Shown: positions 43,744 through 52,674 of the stretch, piece by piece
Position numbering within the stretch: the stretch's first letter is position 1
How the letters are laid out: every line of letters starts with the position of its first letter
Source of the DNA: Methylobacterium nodulans ORS 2060
GTDB taxonomy: Bacteria; Pseudomonadota; Alphaproteobacteria; Rhizobiales; Beijerinckiaceae
DNA: 64,000 bases
Direction of reading: 5' to 3'
Assembly (NCBI RefSeq): GCF_000022085.1
Contig: NC_011894.1
Location: forward strand, 3,499,501 to 3,563,500
Position numbers and translations under genes: made by a program
The notes under the pieces: generated by a model
What the model saw: only the letters and a program-made list of their open reading frames with translations
Database searches by the model: none
What the model was told of the DNA's origin: nothing

Positions 43744-44457
43744 CTACACGGCGAGGAAGCGCTGCGTGATCGCGGCGTTGCTGCGCAGCTCCGCCATCGG
43801 GGCGCAGTAGACGACCTGCCCCTTGTCCACGACGGTCGCGTGGGTCGCGACGTCGAGGCAGAAATGCATGTTCTGCTCGGCGAGCAGGATGGTGACGCCC
43901 ATACCGCGCATGGTGCGGATCAGCCCGCCGATCGCCTGCACGATGATCGGCGCCAAGCCCTCGCTCGGCTCGTCGAGGAGCAGGATATCCGGGTTGCCCA
44001 TCAGGGCCCGGGCGATGGTGAGCATCTGCTGCTCGCCGCCCGAGAGGCGGCCGGCCATGCGGGTGCGCATCCCCGCGAGCAGCGGGAAGACCTCGTAGAT
44101 GCGCGTCAGCGTCCAGTGGGCCTCGCCGCGCGGGCCGCGCTTGGCGCCGACGATCAGGTTGTCCTCGACCGTGTGCTCCGGGAAGATCTGCCGGTCCTCG
44201 GGCACGTAGCCGATCCCGGCCCGCGCGATGCGGTAGGGCGCCTTGCCGGAGACCGGCACCCCCGCCAGCCGGATCTCCCCACGCCGCGGCGGCGCGAGGC
44301 CGGCGATGGCCTTGAAGGTCGTGCTCTTGCCCGCCCCGTTGCGGCCGAGCAGCGCCATGGTCTGGCCCCGCTCGACCGAGAGGTCGAGACCGAACAGGAT
44401 CTGACTCGCGCCATAGAAGACGTCGGCGCCGCGCACTTCGAGCATCGGTGCGGCCAT
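43744..44457 (-). CDS. livF: Branched-chain-type ABC transporter ATP-binding protein LivF
   Basis: 237 residues, usual LivF length. Walker A LLGRNGAGKSTTFKAIAG, signature MAGRLSGGEQQMLTIARALM, Walker B PDILLLDEPSEGLAPIIV and switch VTILLAEQNMHFCLD. Part of livH-livM-livG-livF; three bases separate it from livG. The start at 44457 (MAAPMLEVRG) or four codons later is equally plausible. Confidence 0.93.
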   Translation of the reverse strand: MAAPMLEVRGADVFYGASQILFGLDLSVERGQTMALLGRNGAGKSTTFKAIAGLAPPRRGEIRLAGVPVSGKAPYRIARAGIGYVPEDRQIFPEHTVEDNLIVGAKRGPRGEAHWTLTRIYEVFPLLAGMRTRMAGRLSGGEQQMLTIARALMGNPDILLLDEPSEGLAPIIVQAIGGLIRTMRGMGVTILLAEQNMHFCLDVATHATVVDKGQVVYCAPMAELRSNAAITQRFLAV

Positions 44458-44460
44458 GGC

Positions 44461-45231
44461 TCAAGCCTCCCCGACCGTCTCGGAGAGCCGGTGATCGACG
44501 CCCAGATAGGCATCGATCACGTCCCTGTTGCGCCGGATCTCGTCCGGCGTGCCCTGGGCCAGGACGGCGCCGTACTTCAGGACGTGGATCGTCTGCGCGA
44601 TCTTGAAAACGATGTCCATGTCGTGCTCGATGAAGATCATCGTCATGCCGGTGACCTCCCAGAGCCGGTGGACCTTGCCGATCATCCGCCAGCGCTCCTC
44701 CGGCCCCATGCCGGCGGTGGGCTCGTCGAGGAGCAGCACCTTCGGCTCCATGGCGAGGGCGAACCCGATATCGAGGAGCTTCTGGTCGCCATGCGACAGG
44801 TTGGCGGAGACGACCTCCGCCCTCTGCGAGAGCCCGAGCAGGTCCATGATCTCGTCGGCCCGGCGCACCGCGCCCGCCAGGGGGAAGCGCGTCAGCACCT
44901 GCCAGGAGCGGCGCCGATGGGCCGTGACGGCGGCGGCAAGCGCCTCCCGCACGGTGAGGCTCGGGAAGAGCGAGGCGACCTGGAAGGCGCGGGCCATGCC
45001 GCGCCGCACCACCTCCAGGCTGGAGAGCCCGACGAGATCCTCACCGTCGAACAGCACCCGCCCCTCGTCGGGGCGGATATGGCCGGAGATCAGGTTGAAG
45101 AAGGTGGTCTTGCCTGCCCCGTTCGGCCCGATGATCGCGGTGAGCGAGCCCGCCGGGAAGTCGATCGACACGTCGCGCGTGGCGCGCACGCCGCCGAAGG
45201 ACTTGGAGAGATTCTCGACGCGGAGCATCAC
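44461..45231 (-). CDS. livG: Branched-chain-type ABC transporter ATP-binding protein LivG
   Basis: 256 residues. Walker A IIGPNGAGKTTFFNLISG, signature region VSANLSHGDQKLLDIGFALA (LSHGD variant of the signature, common in LivG-like proteins of urea/branched-chain systems), Walker B PKVLLLDEPTAGMGPEERW and switch MTMIFIEHDMDIVFKIA. Its ATG overlaps the livM stop by four bases. Confidence 0.93.
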   Translation of the reverse strand: MMLRVENLSKSFGGVRATRDVSIDFPAGSLTAIIGPNGAGKTTFFNLISGHIRPDEGRVLFDGEDLVGLSSLEVVRRGMARAFQVASLFPSLTVREALAAAVTAHRRRSWQVLTRFPLAGAVRRADEIMDLLGLSQRAEVVSANLSHGDQKLLDIGFALAMEPKVLLLDEPTAGMGPEERWRMIGKVHRLWEVTGMTMIFIEHDMDIVFKIAQTIHVLKYGAVLAQGTPDEIRRNRDVIDAYLGVDHRLSETVGEA

Positions 45232-46262
45232 ACCGTCCTGCCTTTGGCGAGGTCGTCCGCCGTCGCGGCGACGGCGGGGCTCGAAGCGGGGGGAGGCGAC
45301 GCCGCGGGGCGCGGTGCGCGGCGCTGGCGCAGCGTGTCGTACAGGGTGTCGGCGATCCCGCGACGCAGCCCCAGCACGATCAGCAGGATCACGGTCCCGA
45401 GCACGAGGCCGTGATACTCCGTGTAGATCGTCACGTAGTGGTTCAGGGTCTGGAGCAGCAGCGTGCCGACGAGCGGCCCGAGGAACAGCTTGGTGCCGCC
45501 GAGCATGATCATGAAGATCGCTTCGCCCGACGTGGTCCAGAAGGCGAATTCCGGATAGGCGCCCGAGACGAACAGCGCCAGGATGAGGCCGCCGACGCTC
45601 GCCATTGCGCCCGCGAAGACGAAGATCCCGAGCTTCGCCGCCGCCACGTTCACGCCGAGGAAATTCGCCCGGGCCGGGTTGTCGCGGATCATCCGGAGCG
45701 TGTAGCCGAAGGGGGATTGCGACACCTGCCGCATTGCCAGCACGCAGAGCACGAACAAAACCGCGCAGGCCCCGTAGAGCACCCGCGCGTCGTTCAGGTC
45801 GATGCCGAGGAAGGGCGGCCGCGGGATGCCCCCGCGCAGCCCCTGGTCGCCGCCGGTCAGGCTCACCCAGGTCACGATGATGCTGTGAATGAACATCTGA
45901 AAGGCGAGCGTGATGAAGGCGAAGTAGATCTCTTTCAGCCGCACGCAGATCGCCCCGATCACGAGCGCGAGAAGCGCCGTGCCGCCGATCGCCGCGAGCG
46001 CCGCCAGCGGGACCGAGACCCGGCCCGACTGCATCAGCAGGCCGAACGCGTAGGCGCCGGAGGCGAAGTAGGCAGCGTGCCCGAACGACACGAGACCGGT
46101 CAGCCCGACGAGCAGGTTGAGAGACATCGCCAGCAGGCCGTAAGCGAAGAAGTAGATCAGGAAGTCGCGCAGGGCCGGCTGCGGAAACAGCGCCGGCAGG
46201 GCGAGCAGCACCCCGAGCGAGACGAGGGCGACGGCGAGGTCGCGGATCAGACCGGCGCGCAT
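45228..46262 (-). CDS. livM: Branched-chain-type ABC transporter permease LivM
   Basis: 344 residues, about nine membrane helices (LAVALVSLGVLLALPALF; IYFFAYGLLAMSLNLLVGLT; VGGLILALFVSGAYPEFAFW). LMIRDNPARANFLGVNVAAA-type cytoplasmic loop is present (RMIRDNPARANFLGVNVAA). An alanine/proline-rich C-terminal tail (PRPAASPPPASSPAVAATA) is unusual. One base separates it from livH. Confidence 0.93.
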   Translation of the reverse strand: MRAGLIRDLAVALVSLGVLLALPALFPQPALRDFLIYFFAYGLLAMSLNLLVGLTGLVSFGHAAYFASGAYAFGLLMQSGRVSVPLAALAAIGGTALLALVIGAICVRLKEIYFAFITLAFQMFIHSIIVTWVSLTGGDQGLRGGIPRPPFLGIDLNDARVLYGACAVLFVLCVLAMRQVSQSPFGYTLRMIRDNPARANFLGVNVAAAKLGIFVFAGAMASVGGLILALFVSGAYPEFAFWTTSGEAIFMIMLGGTKLFLGPLVGTLLLQTLNHYVTIYTEYHGLVLGTVILLIVLGLRRGIADTLYDTLRQRRAPRPAASPPPASSPAVAATADDLAKGRTV

Positions 46263-46263
46263 G

Positions 46264-47166
46264 TCAGGCGGCCTCCCGGCCGAGCAGGCCGCTCGGCTTG
46301 ACGATGAGCACCAGCGCCATCATGGCGAACATCATCCCGTCCACGAAGAGCGGGAAGCCGATCGCCCCGAAGGCACGGGTGAAGCCGATCAGCAGCGCCG
46401 CGATGAAGGCGCCGGCGATCGAGCCCATGCCCCCGATCACCGTGACGATGAAGCTCTCGATCAGGATCGACAGGCCCATCCCGGGCGTCAGGGTGCGGAT
46501 CGGCGCCGCAAGCGCCCCGGCCATCCCCGCGAGCAGGCTGCCGAGCCCGAAGACGCCCGCGTAGAGCAGCGTGGTGTTGATCCCGAGCGCACCGACCATC
46601 TGCGGGTTGATCGCGAGCGCGCGTACGATCTTGCCGAGGCGCGTGCGGTTGATGCCGAGCCAGAGGACGAGGCCCGCCGCGAAGGCCACGGCGACCATGA
46701 ACAGGTAATAGCCCGGCACGAAGCCGCCCGCGACCTCGACGGGCGGCAGCGCAAAGGCGTCGGGCATTCCCATCAGGCGGTACTCGCCGCCGTACAGGAG
46801 CTTCACCCCGTCGTCGAGGATCAGGATCATGGCGTAGCAGACGAGGAGCTGCATCAGGATGTCCCGCCCGTAGACGCGGCTCATGATCAGGCGCTCGAAC
46901 AGCACCCCGAACAGCCCGACGCCCACGGCCCCCGCCACCATCGCGGCCGCGAAGCTGCCGCTGAGCGCATAGGCCGTGAAGGCGAAGTAGGCGCCCAGCA
47001 TGTAGAAGGCGCCGTGCGTGAAGTTGATGATCCCGAGCACCCCGAAGATCAGCGACAGGCCCGAGGTGACGAGGAACAGCAGCATGCCGACGATCAGGCC
47101 GGTCGAGACCTGGGTGACGGCGCAGGCGGCCGAGGAGAGGCAGGCAGCGAGGGCCTCGAGGTTCAA
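46264..47166 (-). CDS. livH: Branched-chain-type ABC transporter permease LivH
   Basis: 300 residues with eight or nine membrane helices (VSTGLIVGMLLFLVTSGLSL; IFGVLGIINFTHGAFYMLGA; AFIAALLIGFTRAFGAIG). NFTHGAFYMLGAYFA and RALAINPQMVGALGINT are typical LivH landmarks. Second gene of the operon, 69 bases after the binding-protein gene; the gap holds a strong hairpin. Confidence 0.93.
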   Translation of the reverse strand: MNLEALAACLSSAACAVTQVSTGLIVGMLLFLVTSGLSLIFGVLGIINFTHGAFYMLGAYFAFTAYALSGSFAAAMVAGAVGVGLFGVLFERLIMSRVYGRDILMQLLVCYAMILILDDGVKLLYGGEYRLMGMPDAFALPPVEVAGGFVPGYYLFMVAVAFAAGLVLWLGINRTRLGKIVRALAINPQMVGALGINTTLLYAGVFGLGSLLAGMAGALAAPIRTLTPGMGLSILIESFIVTVIGGMGSIAGAFIAALLIGFTRAFGAIGFPLFVDGMMFAMMALVLIVKPSGLLGREAA

Positions 47167-47197
47167 GGCGGATCTCCCGGGGGTGTCAGAGATCGGG

Positions 47198-47222
47198 GCG
47201 GCGGGGCTGCCGGCCCCGCCGC
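47198..47222. terminator. Intra-operon hairpin between livH and the upstream binding-protein gene
   Basis: A 10-base perfect stem GCGGCGGGGC (47198-47207) with GCCCCGCCGC (47213-47222), loop TGCCG. Located just after the stop of the binding-protein gene in the direction of transcription. Such stems often stabilise the binding-protein message and attenuate the permease genes. Confidence 0.6.
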
Positions 47223-47235
47223 ATCGACGCGCGGC

Positions 47236-48504
47236 TCAGGCGTAGCCCTTGCCCTTCTTCCACTGCGTCTCGAGCTCGACGATCCTGGCCCAGTCGACGG
47301 GCGAGAAATCCTCGACGAAGGGCGCCTTCGGCACGGTCCGGCCCCAGGCGACGGGGTAGCCGATAATGGTGTGGTCGCTGTCGCGCATGGTGATCGCGTC
47401 GTCCACCGCGAAGGGCGAGGCAAGCTTCATCCCCTTCAGCTCGGCCGCGAGCGCCGTCCCTTCGGTGCGCCCGCCCGTGCGCTTCAGCGCCTCGGCGATG
47501 AAGCTGCAGGCGAGGGAGCACTGCCAGGCCCAGTTGGTGGGATCGTGGCCAGCGATCTTGGCGAAACCGTCCGCGAAGGCGGTGTTCGCCGGCTTCATCG
47601 GGTAGTTGCGGTTGTAACGGTAGGCGGTGTTGAGGCCCGGGGGCAGCTGCTTGATCGCGGTCAGGACCGGCGGGTCGCCCAGGCCGCCCGAGAAGAACCC
47701 GATGTTGCCGAACAGCCGGTAGAGGTTGCCCTGCTCCACGAAGGCCACGAGGTCGCCGCCCCACAGCGCCGAATAGATCGCCTGCGGCTTCACCTGCAGG
47801 ATCTTGGTGATGCTCTCCGTGTAGTCGGGGGCGAACAGCTTCGGCCAGACTTGGTCCACCGCCTCGATCGAGGGCTCGAAGTGCTTCGCGAATTCGAGGA
47901 ACTCGGCAGTGTTGTCGCGGCCATAGGCGTAGTCGGGCGAGCACGTCATCCAGCGCTTCAGCCCCTTTTCCTTGGCGATGCGGGCCGCGTAGGTGCCGCC
48001 CGCCACCGCGTCGTGGATGCCCTGGCGGGCGCTGCGGAACGCGGTCTTCACGTGCAGCTTCGGATCGGCGGTGAGCGAGGAGGTTTCCGAGCAGGTGTGC
48101 AGGCACAGGACCGGCAGGTCGCGGATCACCTCGTGCACCGCGAAGGCGCCCGAGGACGCCTCGCCGTCGATGATGATCTCGCAGCCGTCGTTGTTGATGA
48201 GGTCGCGGGTCACCTTGGCGGCCTCGTCCGGCCGACCCTTGGAATCGCGCTCGATCAGCTCGAGGGTGCGCCCGTTGATGCCGCCGGCATCGTTGATCTG
48301 CCGGAAGGCGAGCTGCACCGCCGCCCGGCTCGACGTCCCGAGGATGGCGACGCGGCCCGACAGGATCGTCGGCATGCCAACGCGGATCGCCTTCGCCTGC
48401 GCGCCCGCGATGTGCGGGAACCCGGTGATCGCGGCTCCGGCCGCGAGGCCGCCCAATACCTGCCGCCGCGCGATGCCGCGTCCGGCGTCGTTCTTCGTGC
48501 CCAT
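47236..48504 (-). CDS. Branched-chain-type ABC transporter substrate-binding protein with Tat-like signal
   Basis: 422 residues. The N-terminus contains a twin-arginine-like signal (GRGIARRQVLGGLAAGAA) and cleavage around HIAGAQA. The mature protein starts KAIRVGMPTILSGRVAILG, with QINDAGGINGRTLELIERDS typical of Peripla_BP_6 proteins. First gene of the binding protein-livHMGF-SDR-binding protein series. Followed by a hairpin and livH. Ligand unknown; the neighbouring monooxygenase and hydrolase suggest a cyclic or short-chain ketone, alcohol or acid. Confidence 0.92.
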   Translation of the reverse strand: MGTKNDAGRGIARRQVLGGLAAGAAITGFPHIAGAQAKAIRVGMPTILSGRVAILGTSSRAAVQLAFRQINDAGGINGRTLELIERDSKGRPDEAAKVTRDLINNDGCEIIIDGEASSGAFAVHEVIRDLPVLCLHTCSETSSLTADPKLHVKTAFRSARQGIHDAVAGGTYAARIAKEKGLKRWMTCSPDYAYGRDNTAEFLEFAKHFEPSIEAVDQVWPKLFAPDYTESITKILQVKPQAIYSALWGGDLVAFVEQGNLYRLFGNIGFFSGGLGDPPVLTAIKQLPPGLNTAYRYNRNYPMKPANTAFADGFAKIAGHDPTNWAWQCSLACSFIAEALKRTGGRTEGTALAAELKGMKLASPFAVDDAITMRDSDHTIIGYPVAWGRTVPKAPFVEDFSPVDWARIVELETQWKKGKGYA

Positions 48505-48640
48505 CTGGTTCCGTCCCTAGTCTTTTGACCCCAATCGTGCCGCCTGAGGTTTGTGGTTGTTATGCTGGTATTTCTTATTGTTCGGCCTATCGATCCTCCG
48601 GCACGTCCTGGTTCGAGTCAACGTAGACCCGGGCGGACGG

Positions 48641-49609
48641 TCACGGAACCGGCTCACCCGCCGCGCTCCGCCACGCCTCGCGCAGCATGGCGCCGACGAA
48701 ATCGAGGACGGGCGCGGTGGCACCGATGGCGCGGCCCATGGTCAGGATCCCGTGCATCTGGTCGCCGAGATGCAGGGCCGTGACCGGTACGCCCTCGCGG
48801 TCGAGGCGCTTGGCATAGGCGAGGCCCTCATCGCAGAGCGGATCGTGGGCGCAGGTGAGCACCAGGGCGGGCGGCGCACCGGCGAACCTCGGCGCCCGAA
48901 TCGGCGAGGCGCGCCAGTCCATCCGGTCGGCGGCATCGGGCGCGTAGTGGTCGATGAAGTAGCGCATGGTCGCGGCGGTGATCGGCACGCCATCGGTGAC
49001 GCGTGCGTAGCTCTCCCCGGCCATGGCGAGGTCGATCACCGGATAGAGCAGCATCTGGAAGACGCTGCGCGGCAAGCTGCCGTCGCGGCCCATCAGGGCG
49101 AGGACGGCCGCGAGGTTGCCGCCCGCGCTGTCGCCGCCGACGGCGAGGCGGGCGGGATCGATGCGCAGGACCTCGGCCTCGGCGGCCACGTGGGCCAAGG
49201 CGGCGGCGGCGTCGCGGATCGCGGCCGGAAAGGGGTGCTCCGGGGCGCGACGGTAATCGACCGCGATCACGCAGGCCCGCGCCGCATTGGCGAGCCTGCG
49301 GCAGATCCCGTCGTGGGAGTCAAGGTCGCCGAGCACCCAGCCGCCCCCGTGCAGGTAGAGCAGGCAGGGCAGCGCTGCGTCGGATTCCGTGCCGATGCCG
49401 CGGTAGAGCCGCAGCTGGACCGGACCGGCCTCGCCGGGCGCCGCGAGATCGCGCAGCTCCGCCACCGGGTCGGGTGGCGGCTGGAGTGCCGCGCGCCCGG
49501 CGCTGTAGGCCGCGCGAGCCTCCTCCGGCGCCAGCGCCTCGAAGGGCGGGCGGCCCGCCTCCCGGATCGCCCGCACAAGGGCCACGACGTCCGGATGCAT
49601 CGCCGCCAT
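48641..49609 (-). CDS. Alpha/beta-hydrolase, hormone-sensitive-lipase family (esterase/lactonase candidate)
   Basis: 322 residues. HSL-family marks: oxyanion motif LLYLHGGGWVLGDLDSHDG, nucleophile elbow LAVGGDSAGGNLAAVLALMG, catalytic Asp in LTCAHDPLCDEGLAYAKRL, and His in LHLGDQMHGILTMGRAIG. The start at 49609 (MAAMHPDVV) or 49600 cannot be told apart. It lies 81 bases after the Baeyer-Villiger monooxygenase gene on the same strand. The natural role is to hydrolyse the ester or lactone product of that enzyme. Confidence 0.92.
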   Translation of the reverse strand: MAAMHPDVVALVRAIREAGRPPFEALAPEEARAAYSAGRAALQPPPDPVAELRDLAAPGEAGPVQLRLYRGIGTESDAALPCLLYLHGGGWVLGDLDSHDGICRRLANAARACVIAVDYRRAPEHPFPAAIRDAAAALAHVAAEAEVLRIDPARLAVGGDSAGGNLAAVLALMGRDGSLPRSVFQMLLYPVIDLAMAGESYARVTDGVPITAATMRYFIDHYAPDAADRMDWRASPIRAPRFAGAPPALVLTCAHDPLCDEGLAYAKRLDREGVPVTALHLGDQMHGILTMGRAIGATAPVLDFVGAMLREAWRSAAGEPVP

Positions 49610-49689
49610 CACTCCCCCTCCCCTCACCGTTCCAGGTCCCGTCTGTCGATCACGGTCCGGGAGCGGACCCGCGCGCAGGCTCCGCGTCT

Positions 49690-51324
49690 TCAGCGCAGCG
49701 CGAATCCCTCGTAGCCCTGGCTCGCGACCTGCTCGCAGATGGTGCGGTAGCGGGCCATGCCGCCCGCATAGGGCATGAAGACCCGCGGCTTGCCGGGCAC
49801 GTTGGCGCCGAGATACCAGGAGCTGCTCGCCATCGGCAGCAGCGTGGCCTGCGCCGCCTCGTTGACATGCGCGACCCAGGCGTCGGTCGCCTCGGGCATC
49901 GCCTCGATCCGCTTCAGCCCCGCATCGCGCAGATGCGCGATGCATTGTGCGATCCATTCCGCGTGCTGCTCGATGGCGACCGGCATGTTGGTCAGCACCG
50001 AGGGGCTGCCCGGGCCCGTGATGGTGAACAGGTTCGGGAAGCCCGGCGTCTGCAGGCCCAGATAGCTGCGCGGGCCCGCTTCCCAGACCTCCTTCAGCGG
50101 CCGTCCGCCGCTGCCCCGGATGTCGAGAGCGAGGAGTGGGCCGGTGAGCGCGTCGAAGCCCGTGGCGAAGACGATGATGTCGAGCGGATAGGTCGCGTCG
50201 CGGGTGCGCACGCCCTCGGGCGTGATCGCCTCGATCGGCGCCGCCTTGAGATCGACCAGCAGGACGTTGTCGCGGTTGAACGTCTCGAAGTAGTTGGTGT
50301 CGATCGGCGGGCGCTTGGTGGCGAAGAGATGGTCGGTGGGGGTCAGCTTCGCGGCCACCTCCGGGTCCTTGACGATGCTGCGGATCTTGGCGCGGATGAA
50401 CTCGGAGGCCGTCTCGTTGGCGTCCTTGTCGAGAAGGATGTCCCGGAACGCCGCGCGAAAGCGCAGGCCGCCCCGCTCCCAGGCCGCCTCGTAGATGGCC
50501 TCGCGCTCCTGCGGCGAGACGTCGAGGGCGGAGCGCTCCGAGACGTCGAAGGGATGGCCGTTGGTCGACTCGCGGGCCTTGCGGCGGAGCGCCTCGGAAT
50601 TCGCCCTGACCCAGGCCCGGAATTCCGCGTCCATCGGGCCGTTGCGGGCCGGCACGCTGTAATTGGCGGTGCGCTGGAAAACCGTGAGATGCGCCGCCTG
50701 CTCGGCGATCACCGGGGCCGCCTGGATGCCCGTCGAGCCGGTGCCGATCAGCCCGACCCGCTTGCCCGCGAAATCGACGCCCTCGTGCGGCCAGCGGCCG
50801 GTGTGGTACCACTCGCCCGCGAAGTCCTCGAGGCCCGGGATGGCCGGGACGTTGGCGGTCGAGAGGCAGCCGACGGCGGTGATCAGGAACTGCGCCTCGA
50901 ACCGCTCACCGTTCTGCGTGGCGATCGTCCAGCGGTTCGCCGCATCATCGAAGGCCGCCCCGGTGACGCGGGTGCGCAGCTGGATGTCGCGGCGAAGCTG
51001 GAAGCGCTCGGCCACGTGGCCGAGATAGCGCCGGATCTCGCCGTGCTCGGGGTAGCGTTCGGTCCACTCCCATTCCTCCTCCAGCTCGCGCGAGAACGAA
51101 TAGGAATAGTAGTAGCTCTCCGAATCGCAGCGCGCCCCCGGATAGCGGTTCCAATACCAAGTGCCGCCGATGTCGTCGGCCGCCTCGAGCACCCGCACCG
51201 ACATCCCGAGCCGGTCGCGCAGCAGGTGGAGCTGATACAGGCCCGAGAAGCCGGCGCCGACGATGATCGCGTCGTACCGCCGAACGGGTTCGGCCTCGAT
51301 GGTCTCCGCGCGCGGATTCCCCAT
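49690..51324 (-). CDS. Baeyer-Villiger-type flavin monooxygenase
   Basis: 544 residues, class B flavoprotein monooxygenase size. FAD motif AIIVGAGFSGLYQLHLL, GGTWYWNRYPGARCDSESYY, NADPH motif VGLIGTGSTGIQAAPVIAE, and the Baeyer-Villiger fingerprint FAGEWYHTGRWP (F-x-G-x3-H-x3-W-P) all intact. It would insert oxygen into a ketone to give an ester or lactone using NADPH. Followed by an HSL-type hydrolase, with an SDR and a Liv-type importer further down: a coherent alcohol-ketone-lactone-hydroxyacid route. Divergent from a LysR gene. Exact ketone unknown; relatives act on cyclohexanone and similar rings. Confidence 0.94.
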   Translation of the reverse strand: MGNPRAETIEAEPVRRYDAIIVGAGFSGLYQLHLLRDRLGMSVRVLEAADDIGGTWYWNRYPGARCDSESYYYSYSFSRELEEEWEWTERYPEHGEIRRYLGHVAERFQLRRDIQLRTRVTGAAFDDAANRWTIATQNGERFEAQFLITAVGCLSTANVPAIPGLEDFAGEWYHTGRWPHEGVDFAGKRVGLIGTGSTGIQAAPVIAEQAAHLTVFQRTANYSVPARNGPMDAEFRAWVRANSEALRRKARESTNGHPFDVSERSALDVSPQEREAIYEAAWERGGLRFRAAFRDILLDKDANETASEFIRAKIRSIVKDPEVAAKLTPTDHLFATKRPPIDTNYFETFNRDNVLLVDLKAAPIEAITPEGVRTRDATYPLDIIVFATGFDALTGPLLALDIRGSGGRPLKEVWEAGPRSYLGLQTPGFPNLFTITGPGSPSVLTNMPVAIEQHAEWIAQCIAHLRDAGLKRIEAMPEATDAWVAHVNEAAQATLLPMASSSWYLGANVPGKPRVFMPYAGGMARYRTICEQVASQGYEGFALR

Positions 51325-51596
51325 GGCGTCACGCCTCCCTGTCCGGACTCGATCGATCCGTGATGGATCTCGGTCCGCTTTGTTCGCCTCTGAGGCCCTC
51401 TCGTCTGATCGGATCTGGCTGCGACCGCTCGGCAGAGCGTCGGATCACGCCATTCAAGGGGCCGTCGACTTGGTTCGCGGACTTGGTTCCTAGCGAAACC
51501 TTGGCGCCCCGCGATGACGAAGGCTAACCCGTTGCCCGGGCCGCTTCCATATCCGACACTGCGAAGCACATGTGAACGGAATTCATAGGTCGGGTC

Positions 51597-52589
51597 GTGG
51601 ATCGCTTCGGAGAGATGCTCGTCTTCGTGCGGGCCGTGGAGGATGGCGGGTTCTCCGCGGCCGGGCGCAGCCTGACGATGACGCCCTCGGCGGTGAGCAA
51701 GCTCATCGGGCGCCTGGAGAACCGGCTCGGCGTGACGCTGTTTCACCGCGCCTCGCGCACCGTCACGCTCACCGCCGAGGGGGAGGCCTTCTACACCTCG
51801 GCCCTGCGGGCGATCGAGGCGATCGAGGAGGCGGAAGCCTCCGTGTTCGGCGGACGGGCGGCGAAAGGCACGCTGCGCATCCGCTCGATGCCGACCTTCG
51901 CGACGCATCAGCTCGCGCCGCTGGTGCCGGCCTTCCGCCGCCTGCACCCGGCCCTGCGGCTCGACTTCGTGCTCAGCATGGAGCCGGGCAACCTGCTCGA
52001 CGGAGGCGTCGACGTGGCGATCCATGTCGGCGAACTCGCCGATTCCTCGCTCGTCGCGCGCCGCTTCTCCAGCACGCGCTGGATCATCTGTGCGGCGCCG
52101 GCCTATCTGGCGGCGCGCGGCATCCCGACGAGCCTCGCGGACCTTGCCGCGCACGAGTGCCTGAACTTTCCCACGACCGCGCCCTGGAGCATCTGGAGCG
52201 TCCGCGACGGGCCCGGGACGCTGCGGCGGCTCAAGCCGGCCGGCAGCGTTGCCGCGAACCAGGGCCAGATGCTGCTCGCCATGGCGCGGGCGGGCGCCGG
52301 CATCGTGCGGCTGGCCGAGTTCCATATCGTCGGGGACCTGCGATCGGGCCGCCTCGTCGAGCTTCTTCCGGAGCACCACAGCGGGGCCGAGGACCCGATC
52401 TACGCGCTCTACAGCAGCCGGCGGTACCTCAGCCAGCGGATCCGGGTCTTCCTGGAGTTCCTGGACGCCTCGTTCTCGCAGGGTCCGCCGGCTTGGCGGC
52501 GAACGGATGCCGAGCGCGTCGCTCCGGCGGCGCGGGAAGGACAACGCGTGACCCATCCCGGCTCTCCCGGACATGCCGGCGCCCGCTGA
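51597..52589 (+). CDS. LysR-family transcriptional regulator
   Basis: 330 residues. N-terminal winged HTH (MLVFVRAVEDGGFSAAGRSL, TPSAVSKLIGRLENRLGVTL, FHRASRTVTLTAEGEAFY) and a C-terminal effector domain (GTLRIRSMPTFATHQLAPLV). GTG start at 51597. It is divergent from the Baeyer-Villiger monooxygenase with a 272-base gap, the usual layout for a LysR activator and its target. The C-terminal ~30 residues (RTDAERVAPAAREGQRVTHP onward) lie beyond the normal fold and may reflect a lost stop. Confidence 0.92.
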   Translation: MDRFGEMLVFVRAVEDGGFSAAGRSLTMTPSAVSKLIGRLENRLGVTLFHRASRTVTLTAEGEAFYTSALRAIEAIEEAEASVFGGRAAKGTLRIRSMPTFATHQLAPLVPAFRRLHPALRLDFVLSMEPGNLLDGGVDVAIHVGELADSSLVARRFSSTRWIICAAPAYLAARGIPTSLADLAAHECLNFPTTAPWSIWSVRDGPGTLRRLKPAGSVAANQGQMLLAMARAGAGIVRLAEFHIVGDLRSGRLVELLPEHHSGAEDPIYALYSSRRYLSQRIRVFLEFLDASFSQGPPAWRRTDAERVAPAAREGQRVTHPGSPGHAGAR

Positions 52590-52674
52590 CCGGCCTGGGG
52601 CGGACGGTGTCCGCGCGTGATCCGCGGCGCCCGGCCGGATCGAATGCTGCCGCGACGATCGAAACGCCGCTGGC

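Noticed and set aside
46261..51363. Two plus-strand frames of 755 and 786 codons
   Set aside because: Antisense to livH/binding protein and to the hydrolase/BVMO genes, all of which carry clear motifs.
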